Assembly: GCF_040054535.1 (NCBI RefSeq)
Contig: NC_090794.1
Coordinates: 2,789,501 to 2,853,500 of the forward strand
Direction: 5' to 3'
DNA length: 64,000 bases
Source of the DNA: Antennarius striatus
Lineage: Eukaryota > Chordata > Actinopteri > Lophiiformes > Antennariidae
The translations under genes were made by a program, and so were the position numbers. The notes under the pieces were generated by a model, which saw only the letters and a list, made by a program, of their open reading frames with translations, was not told the DNA's origin and made no database searches. Below, piece after piece: positions 48,401 to 63,490 of the stretch. How positions within the stretch are numbered: position 1 is the stretch's first letter; every line of letters begins with the position of its first letter.

Positions 48401-49699
48401 GGGAGAGGATTCCAATGGCGTTCCCAGAGGAATAACTTCCTATTGGTCCCTGGTTTGGGATCATTTTAACCACGCCCATTAAACGGGTGTTCCTTTAACA
48501 GATGGACGATAACAACGCTCCTTTCTCTGCGTCTCCTCCAGGTGACGATCATCGGCTACACTCTGGGAATCCCTGACGTCATCATGGGCATCACGTTCCT
48601 GGCCGCCGGCACCAGCGTCCCAGATTGCATAGCGAGCCTCATTGTGGCTCGCCAAGGTACCCACCCCCCCCCCACCCTTTGAAGCGTTTCGGACCTGCTC
48701 TCTTGAGGCGTTTAATACGTAACGCATTCAATACCGCCGGCTCCTGTTCCATTAAGAGGATAGATGCCTGAAAGGAGAAGGGAAATAAAAACCCTTGGAA
48801 ACATTCCCAGGATGCTTTTCATCACTGAAGCTTTAATAGACGCGAGAAATGTTTTACACCCGTTTTCTCGTATGAACATAAAATGTAAACCGCTTTTCCT
48901 CGCTGGATATTCGAATGCAGAAGAATTTTCAATCGCGTTGGTTTAAATGTAGAAGGAAGAGACGTAGGAGGAGGGAACAGGAAGTAGTTAGTGCACGGCT
49001 GTGTGTAGACGTAGTCATCCATCTCAGCCGAATGAGGTCAGACATATAATCTTAGAAAGTACAGAGCAGTACGTTGTTCATCTTCAGATGGGAATAAAAA
49101 AGGTTTTTATTTGACCTAGAAGTTTTTTCTTCAGGTTTGGGGGACATGGCGGTGTCCAACACCATTGGCAGCAATGTGTTTGACATCCTGGTGGGACTGG
49201 GGATCCCCTGGGCGCTGCAGACCATGTGTGTCAGCTACGGATCTGAGGTAAGGGTTCCATATTCCAGATTATGATCGAGTGAGATGTGATCACTCCTCTG
49301 TCTTCCTCCTCTTTTAATCTGGAATGACGAGCTGCGGATTAAATGTTCGAACCCCGTCCCGTGTGTCGCAGGTCATGATCAACAGTCGGGGGCTGGTGTA
49401 CTCGGTGGTGCTGCTGCTGGGCTCCGTGGCACTCACGGTGAGTGTGAACCTGCAAACACGCCACCGAAAAATCATTTTTTGAGACGCCTAAAGTTTAAAA
49501 CTGAACATTAGAGATGAAATTCTAATCATAGAAAATAAATATTGTGCTTTATTCGAATTCTTTCCAGACAGCCGGATGTATTTTCTTTCATTATGAGGCA
49601 TCAAATAAACACAAACAACCTTTTCTTTAACGTTCGGCTTAGATGAAAACACCGGATTGTAATTTTCGGATGTGATTTACCTCGGTTGCTCGGGTTACA

Positions 49700-49754
<55 letters not shown>

Positions 49755-49904
49755 GTGCTGGGGATCCACCTGAACAAATGGAGGCTGGATGTCAAGCTGG
49801 GCCTGTACGTCCTGGTCTTGTACGCCGTCTTCCTCTGCGTCTCCGTCTTGATCGAGTACAACGTCTTCACCTTCGTCAACCTGCCCATGTGCATGGAGGA
49901 GTAG
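29697..49904 (+). CDS. slc24a4: Sodium/potassium/calcium exchanger 4 (NCKX4), 17 coding exons
   Basis: Plasma-membrane K+-dependent Na+/Ca2+ exchanger; in mammals NCKX4 acts in olfactory signalling and enamel formation. Exons: 29697-29859, 34327-34434, 41233-41309, 42163-42237, 42357-42441, 42555-42658, 43005-43079, 43187-43212, 43655-43708, 44915-45063, 47097-47266, 47367-47508, 47881-48047, 48542-48656, 49135-49247, 49372-49437, 49755-49904; joined in frame they give 612 aa (human about 605-622). The N-terminus is basic, then hydrophobic (signal-anchor, about residues 30-52). Two N-glycosylation sequons follow (N80, N86). The alpha-1 repeat [15 protein letters not shown] holds Glu163 and the alpha-2 repeat [13 protein letters not shown] holds Asp493, matching the ion-binding acidic residues of the family. 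A cytosolic acidic loop lies between them. Exon 8 is only 26 nt. The choice of slc24a4 over slc24a3 rests on the loop, the C-terminus and the neighbour cpsf2. Exons 1-3 are less certain than the rest. Confidence 0.93.
29896..29967. repeat. (CA)36 microsatellite
   Basis: A 72-bp perfect CA array 36 bp after the exon 1 splice donor of slc24a4. Long Thr/His and Cys/Val frames across it are artefacts. Confidence 0.97.
30358..30409. repeat. (CA)26 microsatellite
   Basis: A perfect CA array inside slc24a4 intron 1. Confidence 0.97.
30718..30847. repeat. Inverted GT / CA microsatellite pair
   Basis: A (GT)15 array (30718-30748) and a (CA)37 array (30773-30847) are separated by 24 bp. Because the arrays are complementary they can form a hairpin stem of about 30 bp in many registers. 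Confidence 0.95.
31112..31156. repeat. (CA)22 microsatellite
   Basis: A perfect CA array in slc24a4 intron 1. Confidence 0.96.
34435..41232. other. slc24a4 intron 2
   Basis: A 6.8-kb intron. It contains a degenerate repeat near 36.9-37.4 kb, scattered poly-T and poly-G/C runs, and stretches of unique AT-rich DNA. No embedded gene was recognised on either strand. Confidence 0.6.
36900..37405. repeat. Degenerate interspersed repeat (MITE-like)
   Basis: The left part (agaccttggttttcgaacgc ... gaacaaatcggaattcgacc) and the right part (catttacattatttgtaacg ... atttcgaacaaatcgg) resemble a dispersed fish repeat with 'ttcgaacaaatcgg' modules. A 12-bp inverted repeat, ggtacgagttac at 37120-37131 and gtaactcgtacc at 37163-37174, lies in the middle. 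Clear termini and a target duplication were not found. Confidence 0.4.
42060..42109. repeat. (CA)n microsatellite in slc24a4 intron 3
   Basis: About 24 CA units, ending 53 bp before the acceptor of exon 4. Confidence 0.96.
42453..42480. repeat. (CA)14 microsatellite in slc24a4 intron 5
   Basis: A CA array only 11 bp after the exon 5 donor and followed at once by gtgtgtt, in an intron of just 113 bp. Confidence 0.95.
46728..47006. mobile_element. Short TA-flanked inverted-repeat element (MITE) in slc24a4 intron 10
   Basis: The left end reads cagtgatccctcacttggtcgcg; the right end, read in reverse complement, is cagtaatccctcgttactc, an imperfect terminal inverted repeat. Both sides are flanked by TA (46726-46727 and 47007-47008), the duplication of Tc1/mariner-type and some other elements. 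The 279-bp body has no transposase. Its right part matches the fragment at 48.23-48.38 kb and, inverted, the inside of the hAT-type element at 3.57 kb. It ends 90 bp before exon 11. Confidence 0.65.
48226..48377 (+). mobile_element. 5'-truncated copy of the same short element, slc24a4 intron 13
   Basis: Shares ggtggtttaatatcagtatg and the ending taacaagggatta with the 46.73-kb element, and shares gtatggggagggttcataaa with the internal part of the 3.57-kb element (inverted). The left terminal repeat is missing. Confidence 0.6.
49703..49752. repeat. (GT)25 microsatellite abutting the exon 17 acceptor of slc24a4
   Basis: The GT array runs directly into the splice acceptor (gtag|gtg); exon 17 starts at 49755. 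No separate pyrimidine tract lies between. Confidence 0.97.
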
Positions 49905-52601
49905 AGCGACGCGGCGCCGCTCGCAAACCAAAACCTCAAACGCTGACACAGCAATCCCAAATCTATGTGTTCTTTTTTCTTTTTTTTATTATTAAAATAA
50001 CACTGGACCTATCTACAAGCCCCTCCCACCCGTTAGCCTTTTAGCCCCCCTAGCTTAAACCCTGTTTCTCCGCAAGGCGGCACACACTGAGAGTCATCTC
50101 CATTCTGCTAGTGCCAGTCCTCCTCTCTTTCCTCAGTGAGCCCGTTACGTTTCTATCCATCTATAGCATGCCTTTAGATGTCAGGGTGGGGGCCTTCAGA
50201 ATCAGAAGTGCCCCCCCCACCCTCTGTGTTGATTGTCGGTATGTGTTTTCACTGTTTCATTGTAGATTTCCACTCCGACATTTCCAAAGCTTTCCCCCCC
50301 AAAAAACCAAACCAGAGTCTGACAAAGAAAGGAACAAAAACAAAAAAAACATCCTTCAACCAAAATCCTGACATTCTCTTCAAGTCATTCCTGAAACAAT
50401 CACATTTCATGCCGGCGCCCCCCTCTGGAAGGAGGGCTCTATTGCATCTTTCATTAAAAAAAAACACAACAAAAAACGAGGACGTTTTGTCGGGACGGTT
50501 CGGCGTTGTTATGCATATGCAGCACGGCACAATAGAAACTTGTAAACAATTGTTTTGTTTTTGTATTTATTTTTCAAAGCAAAGGTTTTTGTGTATTAAG
50601 GAAAACAAAAAGGAGGAGCCTATTTTCTTTGCCTGTTTTACAATGAAACAAATTGCACACTGAAATGTTCGTTATTTGTTTTTTGTTTTTTTTGCTCTGT
50701 GCTGTAAGGAGATTCCACGCTCGCCTAAAGGGGGCGTCTGCCTCCATTCAGTGACCAGTTGGTCGGCTTTTTCCCCTCCGCACAACTACGGAAACAAAAA
50801 ACTGACTCTGGACTTGCGGGACTCCTCAAGATTTTTTTTTGTCACGGGACTTGAGGACAAAGGAAGTCGACACAAAAAAAAGAAAATGCAAAGAAATGAG
50901 AAAGGTCCCCACTTTGTTTGCTTTGACTCCCTCTGGCCAGCAGGGGGCACTGCAGCCCCTCGGGCCGGGATAAGGGGTCGCGACCACAGCCGCCGGTTAT
51001 CAGGGAAACTCAGAAGGACAACTCCAACTGGTTTTGATGGTGATGGTCTCTTGATTTTTGAGTTACATGTAGATATTGCACTTTAACAGCCGTCCTCATT
51101 CTGAATCAACTAGTGCTTCCTTCTGTGTGTGTGTGTGTGTGTGTGTTTTCAGTGTGTGTGTGTGTGTGTGTGAATGCCCACGCTACGTTTCTCACACCGG
51201 ACTCTCAAGCGGACTTGGACCTTGACACCATGAGCACACCTGCGTCCGTCTTTGCAGTGCATGCTGGGACATTTAAACCGCAGCTCCTCCACAGCACAGC
51301 AAAAGGTCGAGGGGCCCGTTGTTGTCGTCGGCGCCGCCGTCGCCATGGAAACGGGCCCCCGCCTGACTCGGCAGCTACGAGCGACACTGCAACTCAGACG
51401 TTTGACATCATGCAAAAATGCCTGGCTGGGTGGGTTGGGGTGGGGTGGGGGGGTCCACTAGTGAGGCGTGAGACTGACACCTGAGCGTGGAGGTGGGGGT
51501 GGGGGGGTGGAGTTAAATATTCCTGTGCTATGCTGTTGGCAGCAGGTTCTTGTATATGCAATCTCAACTTAATTATTTGTGACTGAACGCCCCCCCCCCC
51601 TGCAATGGTTGCCATATGAAGACAAGGGGGGGTTATATTGTGGTGGGGGGGGGGTTGTTGGTGTGTCTAGTGTTGATGTGTGAGCTCACAGGTGTGTGTT
51701 GTTGAGTCAAACTGAACCCAAAAAGACGGACTTTTCTGGAAGTTTTTTTCCCGTCTGTACGTTTGCACCCGTTTCCTGTTCCTCTGCTTTTGTCCACTCT
51801 TGCATATTAAGGGCATTAAACCCCCCCCCAGCCCCGCCCTTGACCCTCTGAAGGAGCAGAGGAGGAATGCACGGAGGGGTGGATTTCCTGCACTCCCTCT
51901 GGACTCCATCACTCCCCAAAGGACCTGGATGATGAAGGATTTTTACTGGACCTCCATCCTGGACGGAGGTGACCACACAGGGCCTTCAGACCCCCCCACA
52001 AACCACTGACCACCTCCTACACCCCAGTCTTGACCTCCTCAGTAGGACTTGTGTACATAGAGGACCTAACTCGGATGCTTTTTGTGGAGAACTCTACTCC
52101 AGTTGATTCAGAATGTGCAGTGCTGAGGTTTATTTTTGTGTATTTTCCTCGTCGCTCTGTGTGGTCATGTCCCGGGTTGCCAGGTTTGTTTTTTTGTCAT
52201 TAACTGGTGGTCTGTTTTTTTGGATGAGGAGAGGGGACTTCAGATGCCATAATTTGTCGTAGCTCTGCATCAATCCCAGATTGGAACATCCTGCGTACAA
52301 ACTAATCGCACACACACACTCGAGGAAAAAATATTGGAAATGGAAACGCAGCGCGAGGCGAGACCCGTTGCGTATTTCTTGATCGAATGCGACCTGCTGC
52401 ACTGTGAGCTCATTGTGACGTGGGAGTTGTTTGTCAAGAATTATAAAAGATTAAAAAATATATTTAATGTAAAGTTAGTTACTATAAAACATTACCGAGG
52501 ACATCTGTATAACTTATATGAATGTATTTGTCTTGCTATACTGGACATATCCAAACAATGCATTTTATTGTAAAGCAATAATGTGAGGAAAAAAAAATAA
52601 A
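49905..52601 (+). other. Probable 3' UTR of slc24a4
   Basis: After the stop at 49902-49904 no further exon of the family is expected. The next strong AATAAA is at 52596-52601, preceded by an AT-rich stretch typical of a distal 3' UTR, with a backup ATTAAA at about 52666. This gives a UTR of about 2.7 kb. It contains two adjacent GT arrays (51124-51146 and 51152-51172), several C8-C10 and G-rich runs, and no coding signal. Earlier cleavage (for example after attaaa near 49990) is possible. Confidence 0.5.
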
Positions 52602-55600
52602 ATGGCAAAAAGAATTCCTGTACATTTGTCTCATATGTTCTTGGATTGTTTGTGAAATGCACAAATTAAATGAAGCCATTTCTACATGTATCTGTCGCCT
52701 GTGCTGTTTTGTTTCAGGAGGATTGAAGCTCATGAAATTGTAGTTTTTTCAGCTGTACATTTTACCATAAATATGTTTTGTCACAGTCTTTTCTATATTT
52801 GTTTATTTCTGGTTATTTGGTAAATGATTTAAACTTTTAAGGAAGTGTCCAAAGTGAATTAGACCAAGAAGAACCAAACATAAAGCAGTGCAGACTTGAA
52901 GACCCTGGATTTTAGTCCCAAATGTGAGTTTAGCTCCAAAAACATTGGATCTTTTACTTCCTTAAAATAAAACTTATACTTCTAATGATAAATTGTCACT
53001 GGAATAACAAGCTAATAATTAAAACGAATGGAATTTACCTTGAGTCTTAATGTACTAAAGGTGTGTATGGAATGGAATGTCTGGATTTTTCTTGGTGACG
53101 CTTCAGGGTTCGATAACACATCTGTCATCCAGCCAGTTGTGAATTTCTTGAGTGGCATTTTATAGATTTTGATTGAAGCTTTTCAACATTTTCAAATTGT
53201 CTGTGGATGACCATAATGAATTCATCCTGTCAATTCTCAAAGTCAACACAATTTAACATGTGTGAGATGGTTTGCTTGCCTGGCTGAAACATCCCTGAGC
53301 CGCTGCGCTAACAGGGATGGAGGATGATGAAACTGTCATGGTGAGGCTTGGAGAGCGCTTTAAGCCAAGACAGCATGATGACAAAACAATTTACTCGGTG
53401 ACTGCTGGCAAACGGTTGAGGATGACTGGAAAACTCATGTTTGTGATTACACGCTTGGGCCCGTAATGCTTTCTCCGTGAGCTCCACCAGGGGGCAGTGC
53501 TGCAGAGCAAAAAAACGACTAGACCTCCAGAGCAAGTAGAGCTCCTTTACCCCCAATGAATAAGACTCTGACAGCGCCTGATATTAGGCTTCAGACATCA
53601 AACTGTGACATATTTAAACCATGACTGATATCAGTCCTGTCTGCGAGTTTCCTGCACTAAAGCTCTGCACATAATTTGTTAATGATGGACGTCCAGATCC
53701 CCAATCAGCCAGCAGACAGACAACCATCTGGTGAGACCAGTATGGGCGACTGGTGCTTCCCTCTAATGAGCCCACCCCCCCTTGGCTACCAGATAACAAG
53801 CTTCCCTGTCATCTGTGATCTTGTGCAACCATGAGTTCCCTCTCTACCCCCCCCCTAACAAGCCCATTTGGGTATCCTCTGCGTGCCTGTCTTGAACGCT
53901 AGCTTTGAATGGAGGTTGTGCATCCCAGCCTTGGCGGGATGCACTACTGCCCCCGCAGGTTGAAGTTCAGGGTCATTTTCCTCTGCTTGTTTCTGCCGCG
54001 CCGGTATTTTCGACACCACTCTGCTCTTTGGGTAAATGGTTGTGTTGCGATGATGGATTGTGAGCCGATTCGGTTCCTGCTGCTCGCTGCAGTCCCCCGC
54101 CCGCCCAAAAAAAGGGTACCCCCTGCTGCTGAACACAAGGTACCGACTGGCCCCCATGTGCCGACCTACAAGTAGGCTTGACGTTCCCCCGAAGGTGATG
54201 AACGATGACTCTGCAATATTTTTGTTTCAAGGTTGGATCGCCCACGTTACAGAATGGATGGGGGTAATTATACAAGGAGAAGCTTTTGGGTTGGGGCTGC
54301 TTTGTGAAAAATTGATCATAGAACTTGAACTACTTTTTACTTGATGCCTGGACAAAAGCTATTTCGAGAAAGAATGGAGTTTTTAAAAGTAATTCCGTTT
54401 CCTGTCACTTAACTGGCCAATCTGGTCTATTATGGTAATTCATGGGGGTGAAATGGACAAATTGCTGCCTCCAGAAGAATCCTCACATTTATCCTGGGAA
54501 TCCATGATGTAGAGATCGGGAAATAGAATTAAAGACTCTCTTCCAGGTTATCTCCAATCACGTCGCATGATGCAAACAAATCTAGAAGTAAGGTAAACAC
54601 ATTTTTATTTTTATTTTTTACAAACCGAACCCTCAGTTCATGGTATCCCAAAGGTGTAGTGGTTAAAGTCATTATCTTTGCATGGATTCTGCATTCAGAG
54701 CTGTTTTTTTCACTGGTTCTACAACAGCTGACAGTCTTTTTTTTAATATTTAATGCTGACAATCTCTTCGTGGCACGTACGCCATCAGAGCGTTGAGCTT
54801 TCTTTGGTATTTTAACTTCATAACTGCAGTGGATGACACTGAATAATGATGAGGACAGCGACTTTTATCAGATCTTAAACCGGGGTCGCTTTGGATCGCC
54901 TTTAACAGCCGAGCCGCTGCTTTTTTTAAATCAAACTTAGAGGATAAAGCTAACGGTGGGCCTTTCTACCACAATGCACACTCATGTCTCATTTATACTC
55001 AGGTTCCCCAGTGCATTGTGGTCCGGTGATTAATTCATTGCTTGCACATGCGGAGCAGTTCATATAGGCATCACCATACATACTTATCTGTGGATGTATA
55101 TTAAGTTGTCAGCCTTGGAGGATTGTGTAGCAGCCCAAGAGACAAGGTGACCTCACGGTGAGTCGCTCATTCAGCCCTTTAATGGAGGTTAGCGTTAGCA
55201 TGTGTAGCGGGTGGCAGAGGACTGTGGACTTTTGTTAAGGCTATTCCGCATCCATCCATCATCGTAAGATCACATTAGAGCTGGAAACAGTCCAAGGCTC
55301 CTTGTTGGCTGACATGATAAAACTCATTCTGAATTAAAACAGTAGAGCCTGAGTCTGTTTTGTTAATTATATCCATAATTCAAACGGGATACGTCCCTCC
55401 TCATTAGCCAGTTCTGTGTAATGAAAGATTAAGCATTCAAATAGCGATGATATCCGTGTGTGTGTGTAATGAGTTCCTGCACTAGGAAATGTGGGTGTAA
55501 GCGTATCTCATCTACATGTATGACAATCTTTATTTCCACATGTTCACGGGTTTTTATAAGAACCAACAGGGGGCGACACCCCAGATTCAAAAGAGGTCAG

Positions 55601-58600
55601 ATTGTGTGTCATTTTCTCATTAACTTCCTGGTCTTTGCTGCCAATTTCAACTCTTCCCTAACAAACTGTGTGTTTAAAGACTTCAAGGATATATGAGGTA
55701 AAAAGAACAAGCAAATCCATCCTTTGTTTTTATGTGTAATCCTAAGAATCAGGCGAGCAAACTGAATTACACAACCTCCTCGATGGAGGTGATAGAAGCA
55801 CAATATTGATTTTGTAAATGCTTCATGGAGGGACCTGCTAGTCATTGACAAATTGCTGCTGCAGTTTGTCCTTGGCTCCTAAGCAAAATAAACCGAGCCG
55901 TGATGTCAGACACGAGGATTCAGATCAGCAGTCATCTTAATTTGTTCTCTCTTTTTGGCCACCTGGGGGCAGTACAACTTTATGCTGTGATCACTCTGTA
56001 AAATCAATCATGAAAACAAACATGTTCCTCTTCAGCTAAAATGTCATTAGGGATTATTTTCTGGGCAAATCCTTTAATGGTCTCCAGCTGCTCCTGATGG
56101 GAAATCTGATTCCACCTTGTCCACCGGCTACATGCTAGCTGCTAGCAGCTTTCCCACCTTACAGATTTATAGTAAAGTCTCCCAGATCTTGATCCTAGTC
56201 AGATCTAAGTATAATTCTGCACCATGTTGCATCTCATAACATTAAAAGTAAAAAAATTAAAGAATCCACCTTCAAATTTCATCAACTCCACCTAGACCCC
56301 CCTGTGCCCCCCCCAGGCAAACATTAATCAAACACATTGATGACTTCTCCAGAGGCTTTGAGGACAAACAAACAAGGTTGAACAAATTGCCTCTGCCAAC
56401 AAGTGTAAGTAGGGCTGAAGTTGTTGCCAGGGAACTCTGACTCCATGGCGACGTTCTACTTTGTATTTCTTCTTCTAATACCCCGAGTGTCTCAGTCTTT
56501 TTCAAATGACCCAGTAATTTTCACAGAGGAGGTAAAAATGCAAAACCCGAATCTGCCGGAGAACGTCCTCTCTCCCTGAACTCTAGCACCTCCTGGTGCG
56601 ACGGAAGTTCATTGTTTCCTCGACGATATCCTCGAGGGGGAGGATGACGCATGTGTTGCAATTTTATGATGGAGGCCCTGTCAAAGAGTTATTTCCATAT
56701 AAATGACTGCGCGGCGGGGCGGTACAGCTGAAGTGGCGCCCAACCAACAAAGTGATTACGGCGTGACTTCCAGTAACAACCGAGAGAGAGGAAGATGGGA
56801 AGCAACGGAGTGGACTAACTCCTGCGAATCAGCAGATCCTTGCGCCCGGTCACGGGAGAGTCTGCAACAGGGGAAACTTCATCTGATTGTTTTTCATTTA
56901 ATTTTGCTGAGACTAAGTGCTTCAGGAAGTAATAAATACACGGTAAATTACAGGCGAGGGGGGAAAAAAAGCGCTGCACCGACTTATTACATGTGGAGAG
57001 AGCACAATTACATTGCTGATTTGAAGGCTGGGTGATTTATGGTTGAATGTCTCGCTCGAGGCTTCTCCGAGAGGTGATCCGCTGCACAGCCAGCCACAGG
57101 TAATTTATTTCCTTCTCAAGTTTGCCATTTACTTTTCTCCTCCAACTGCTAGTGCTGACAAGATTTATTCCCCCCCAAAAAAATGGTGACATTAAGCTGT
57201 GAGCTCAATAATAACGCTGTGATCCAGAACACGACAAAGACTCAACAATCACAGACTTATGGGTATTAATTATCACCAAGAATGGGGATGTGGGTCTTAT
57301 TCAAGGGGGGAGACGTTGGTCCCTCCTGTTTGGCACACATTATTAAATCTCTCTAATCAGCTGTCAATGTAGACTCCAAAATCGTACATTAAGTGCATTT
57401 CTGCCTCTCTCCCTGTCAAAAATATGATACCGCCGTTTGTTCAGCATCTAGAGTTATAGCTATTTACGTGTCGCAAATCATTTCATGGGGCACAAGGTGT
57501 GTAATTTGATTTTTTTTTTTAATGTACTTGTTTTTCAATTGGAGATTAACTGCCGGCTGCTAACGAGGAGGCTCTAAATACGGAGGCCTCAGTGGGACAA
57601 TAAACTCTGCAAGACGACAAGAATTTGAGGGATTATTTATTGGTGGATTGTCGTAAATCTTCCTGCGGGTGACGGATGACTGACGGTGAACAGTGTGACG
57701 TAACGTTTACATTACTGTCGAAACAGGAAATTTATGAGCTTGGGGAAAAAAAACCAACATCGGCATTACAGTACATACTCTAAGTTCCGGATCTTATTTT
57801 ATTGATTTTATCCGATGTAACGTCGCTCATGAGAATTGCTGATGATAATTCATCAGATGCAGATCCAGATCCATCCTCATGCAGATTTTACATCTTCAAT
57901 TTGATTTAAAACCCATTTACAGTATTTTAAACACCTAAAAGCCTTTAATTTGCTCAAAAAACAGTGTGCCTTATAATCCAGTGCGCCTCATGGTGCGGAA
58001 AATACTGTCAATGAATCTGAATTATCACAATAACGTGTTAGTGCCTGCGTCTTGCCTAATATGTCCCTGATTTATCTGTGATAACTCCTTGTTTTGATGG
58101 GATGAATGTCTGAACCAGCCAGAAAGAACGGGATGGGCACAGAGCGATCGATGTGTTTCTACAGAAAGGGTTTGTGAGGACGCTGTGAGCCGCCGACCGA
58201 TGCTGCTCGCTCACCGAAGCTGTCGGGTTTTTATGATTAGCTTGAAGCAGCTACAGAAGGCGGGCATGGGGGGAGATCAAATCAAGACTTCTCTGCGTAC
58301 ATTTCCTGCACGGCTCGTTGGTTTTGTGAGACTTCCTGACGGCATATTTTGTATTAAAGATCTCCCCAGTTTGTAGCTCACAAATGTGCTGCAATTTGGG
58401 GCCTTTAATTCAACTCCTCTGTCCAGTCAGGTGGACTTTCTCCTCTCATTTAAATGAGACTCCAGCCAGACTCGTCCGACAGTATATGCACAGCACCATG
58501 GGAACAAGGAACCTAAACTTTTCTGTTCTAATTCAGTCTGATATCCTAGAAGCTCCTTAATCAGATTCAGGTCTGACTTTTTGCGCTGCGACCTCAGTCT

Positions 58601-59563
58601 GAACAGCAACATCAGAATTCATGCAACTTTAATATAACCGAGCGTCTCGCAGGCAGGGACAGACGGATGCGGTTAAAAATAGCCCCTTGATACTTTGAAA
58701 CTTTGGGTGATATTTCCATTTCCGTGACATCACACCGTCGCCATCGGGTTCGACTCGGAATCCAGACAAAAAGAAGCAGACGTGCCCTTTGTTTTTCTTC
58801 TACAGCGCGTGAACTTCACTCAATTCACTTTGAAATCTGATATCCGAGGTATTTTGCAAATGAATGTGAACGGAAAACCGCTTTAAGTCTGATGTAAATG
58901 TAAAATAAAGCGAGACATCCCTCCTTTGTTCACCTGGGATCTTTGTCACTGCAGCTGACAGTTATTGTTAATGAAGAGGGATGTGTTCGAGGCTCACACA
59001 TTCGTTTTGTGAGCTGAGATCAGCGTTTAACCTTCATTAACCTGTCGATGATAAAGCGTCTTTCGTCGTCTCCTCCTCCTCCACGCCCTGACACCTTGGG
59101 TCACCTAATAAGAATTCTCCATGGCAACAGGAAGGCAAATTCATAAGGATGTGAGAATTCTGTTTGATAACTGACACCGGGTCGGTGTCGGGAAGAATGT
59201 GGTTGGGAACAAAAGTCAGAGGAAGGCGATGAGAGGAGAGTGAAAGAGAGGCGGAGGAAAGTTTTCCTCCGTTATCACATTCTTTCGGCCACATTCGCTT
59301 CTCGCTTCGCCCAAATGATGTCAGGGGCCTGAGGGGAGGAAGATGAAGAGGAGGCGGCTCCTCCTACATATTTATGTGCTGTGTTTATTCTTCCATGCAC
59401 AACCTCACAGAAACGGCTCTGCTGTTAGTTAGTCTAGTGTACGTGATGCATTCAGGTACAACAAGAGCTCCGAAACTCCTAAAAATAACATTTATTTTGA
59501 ACATGATTTGGTCCAAAAAACAAAAAAACAAAACATGCCTGCATCGTAATTTCCTTTTATATC
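52602..59563. other. slc24a4-tmem121 intergenic region
   Basis: About 7 kb with no recognised gene on either strand; the open frames are short and without family resemblance. In contrast to the region before slc24a4 it is poor in microsatellites. One small inverted-repeat element lies at 57.92-58.01 kb. The AT-rich unique stretches around 55-57.7 kb could be conserved noncoding DNA, which only an alignment would show. Confidence 0.55.
57920..58007. mobile_element. Very short inverted-repeat element (MITE-like)
   Basis: The left end cagtattttaaacacc and the right end, in reverse complement cagtattttccgcaccatg, share the first nine bases. The inner text 'gtgccttataatccagtgcg' is typical of a dispersed vertebrate MITE whose ends read 'cagtattttccgcactataaggcgcac'. 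No clear target duplication is left. Degenerate, 88 bp. Confidence 0.5.
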
Positions 59564-59955
59564 TTTATTAAAACATCATCGGCCTCCAACAGGTAAAGAA
59601 TGTAGATGATGATCATAATAAATGAACTGAAGAACAGAAATAACTTCTTTTCTGTTTGTATCTTACTGTCGTTTTTTCCTCTTTTTTTTTTTTAAACAAT
59701 TCTTTAATGGCGTGTTCTATGGACTCTGATTTCTGCGTTCTGTGACGACAAGGCCTGAACCAGATTTAGAGGAATGTACAGTACAAGAAACAGGAAACAA
59801 AAAGCATCTCGACCCCCCCCCCAAATAGAGTACTATCCCCCCCACCCCCAAATATCTGTACATAATTTGTCTCATCTGTAATTCACACATGCCAATCATT
59901 CACTTTCAAAATCATGTGAAACTTAAACTAATTAAACTTCCCACATGTACCCTTT

Positions 59956-60018
<63 letters not shown>

Positions 60019-60642
60019 TTTAAACACGTTTGCAGTGGGCGGTGGCGTTCTGAGCTCTCTCGACATCTGCTTCCTCTCTCAGCAGAACCAAAAGGTATTT
60101 GTCTGCTGCCATCTTTGCTCAGCAACATTAGACCCCCCCCTCTCTCCCTGATATGACTGCCCCCCCACCCCCCACCCCACATTACTCTCTCCTCCTACTT
60201 CCTTTCAGTGCTTCACACTTTGTGGTTTGTCCTTTGGTGCTGGAATACAAAGCAAATGCCACCCGGTTGAAAAAGTGACCTTTAAAAATACAAGATACTC
60301 ACCGTTCTGGGATGGGAGGGGGGCGAATTGGGGGAATGGGAGGGGGGGGAGTTGGGGGGTAACCAACTGTCCATTTTACACGACTTAATGTCACGCCGCT
60401 GCACAGTGTGGAGATTGTCTCTCAAGAAAAAGTTGGAACTTTTTAAAAATATTTCAAACAATTAAAAACACAACAGCACAATAAAAACCTGTGACCAGGG
60501 TGGGTTGACGGTTCTGATGGGCAGGTGGGTGCTGAAAAATCTCTTCAATGGTTCCACTTCCTGTTGGCAGAATCTCCTCCCATCATGCAGCTGATCCCGT
60601 TGGTAAAAAGCCGTCTCTCTCTCTCTCTAAACTCTCATGCGG
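59564..60642 (-). other. Probable 3' UTR of tmem121
   Basis: Follows the tmem121 stop on the minus strand. A minus-strand AATAAA (plus-strand tttatt) at 59564-59569 is a candidate end signal. The stretch holds a long CA array at 59958-60016 (GT in the transcript) and several C-rich runs. No other gene is seen. Confidence 0.4.
59958..60016. repeat. (CA)29 microsatellite
   Basis: A perfect CA array of about 59 bp between the tmem121 stop and its candidate polyadenylation signal. Confidence 0.97.
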
Positions 60643-63335
<2,693 letters not shown>

Positions 63336-63490
63336 GGTCGCAGCAGCGACGCCCCAGCGTGGGAGTGGAGGTGCGGCCCATTAACTGCACCGCCCCTGGT
63401 TTGGATCCAGGAGCGGGGGATGTGGTGCATGTCGCTTCCTGTCTGGCCTTCATTTCCATCTACTTTAGTTGTATAATAAAGACATAAAAG
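63336..63490 (+). mobile_element. tRNA-derived SINE
   Basis: A sequence of about 155 bp with a B-box-like motif ggtttggatcc (63398-63408; consensus GGTTCRANYCC), a preceding A-box-like region around ggtcgcagcagcgac, and an end ctgtctggcc...gtataataaagacataaaag. This layout matches tRNA-derived SINEs common in percomorph fishes, which end in 'aataaaggcataaaag'. The family name is not determined. Confidence 0.65.

Noticed and set aside
53855-54344. Overlapping frames of about 90-100 aa on both strands
   Set aside because: No splice signals, domain or family resemblance; possibly decayed repeat DNA, but no ends were found.
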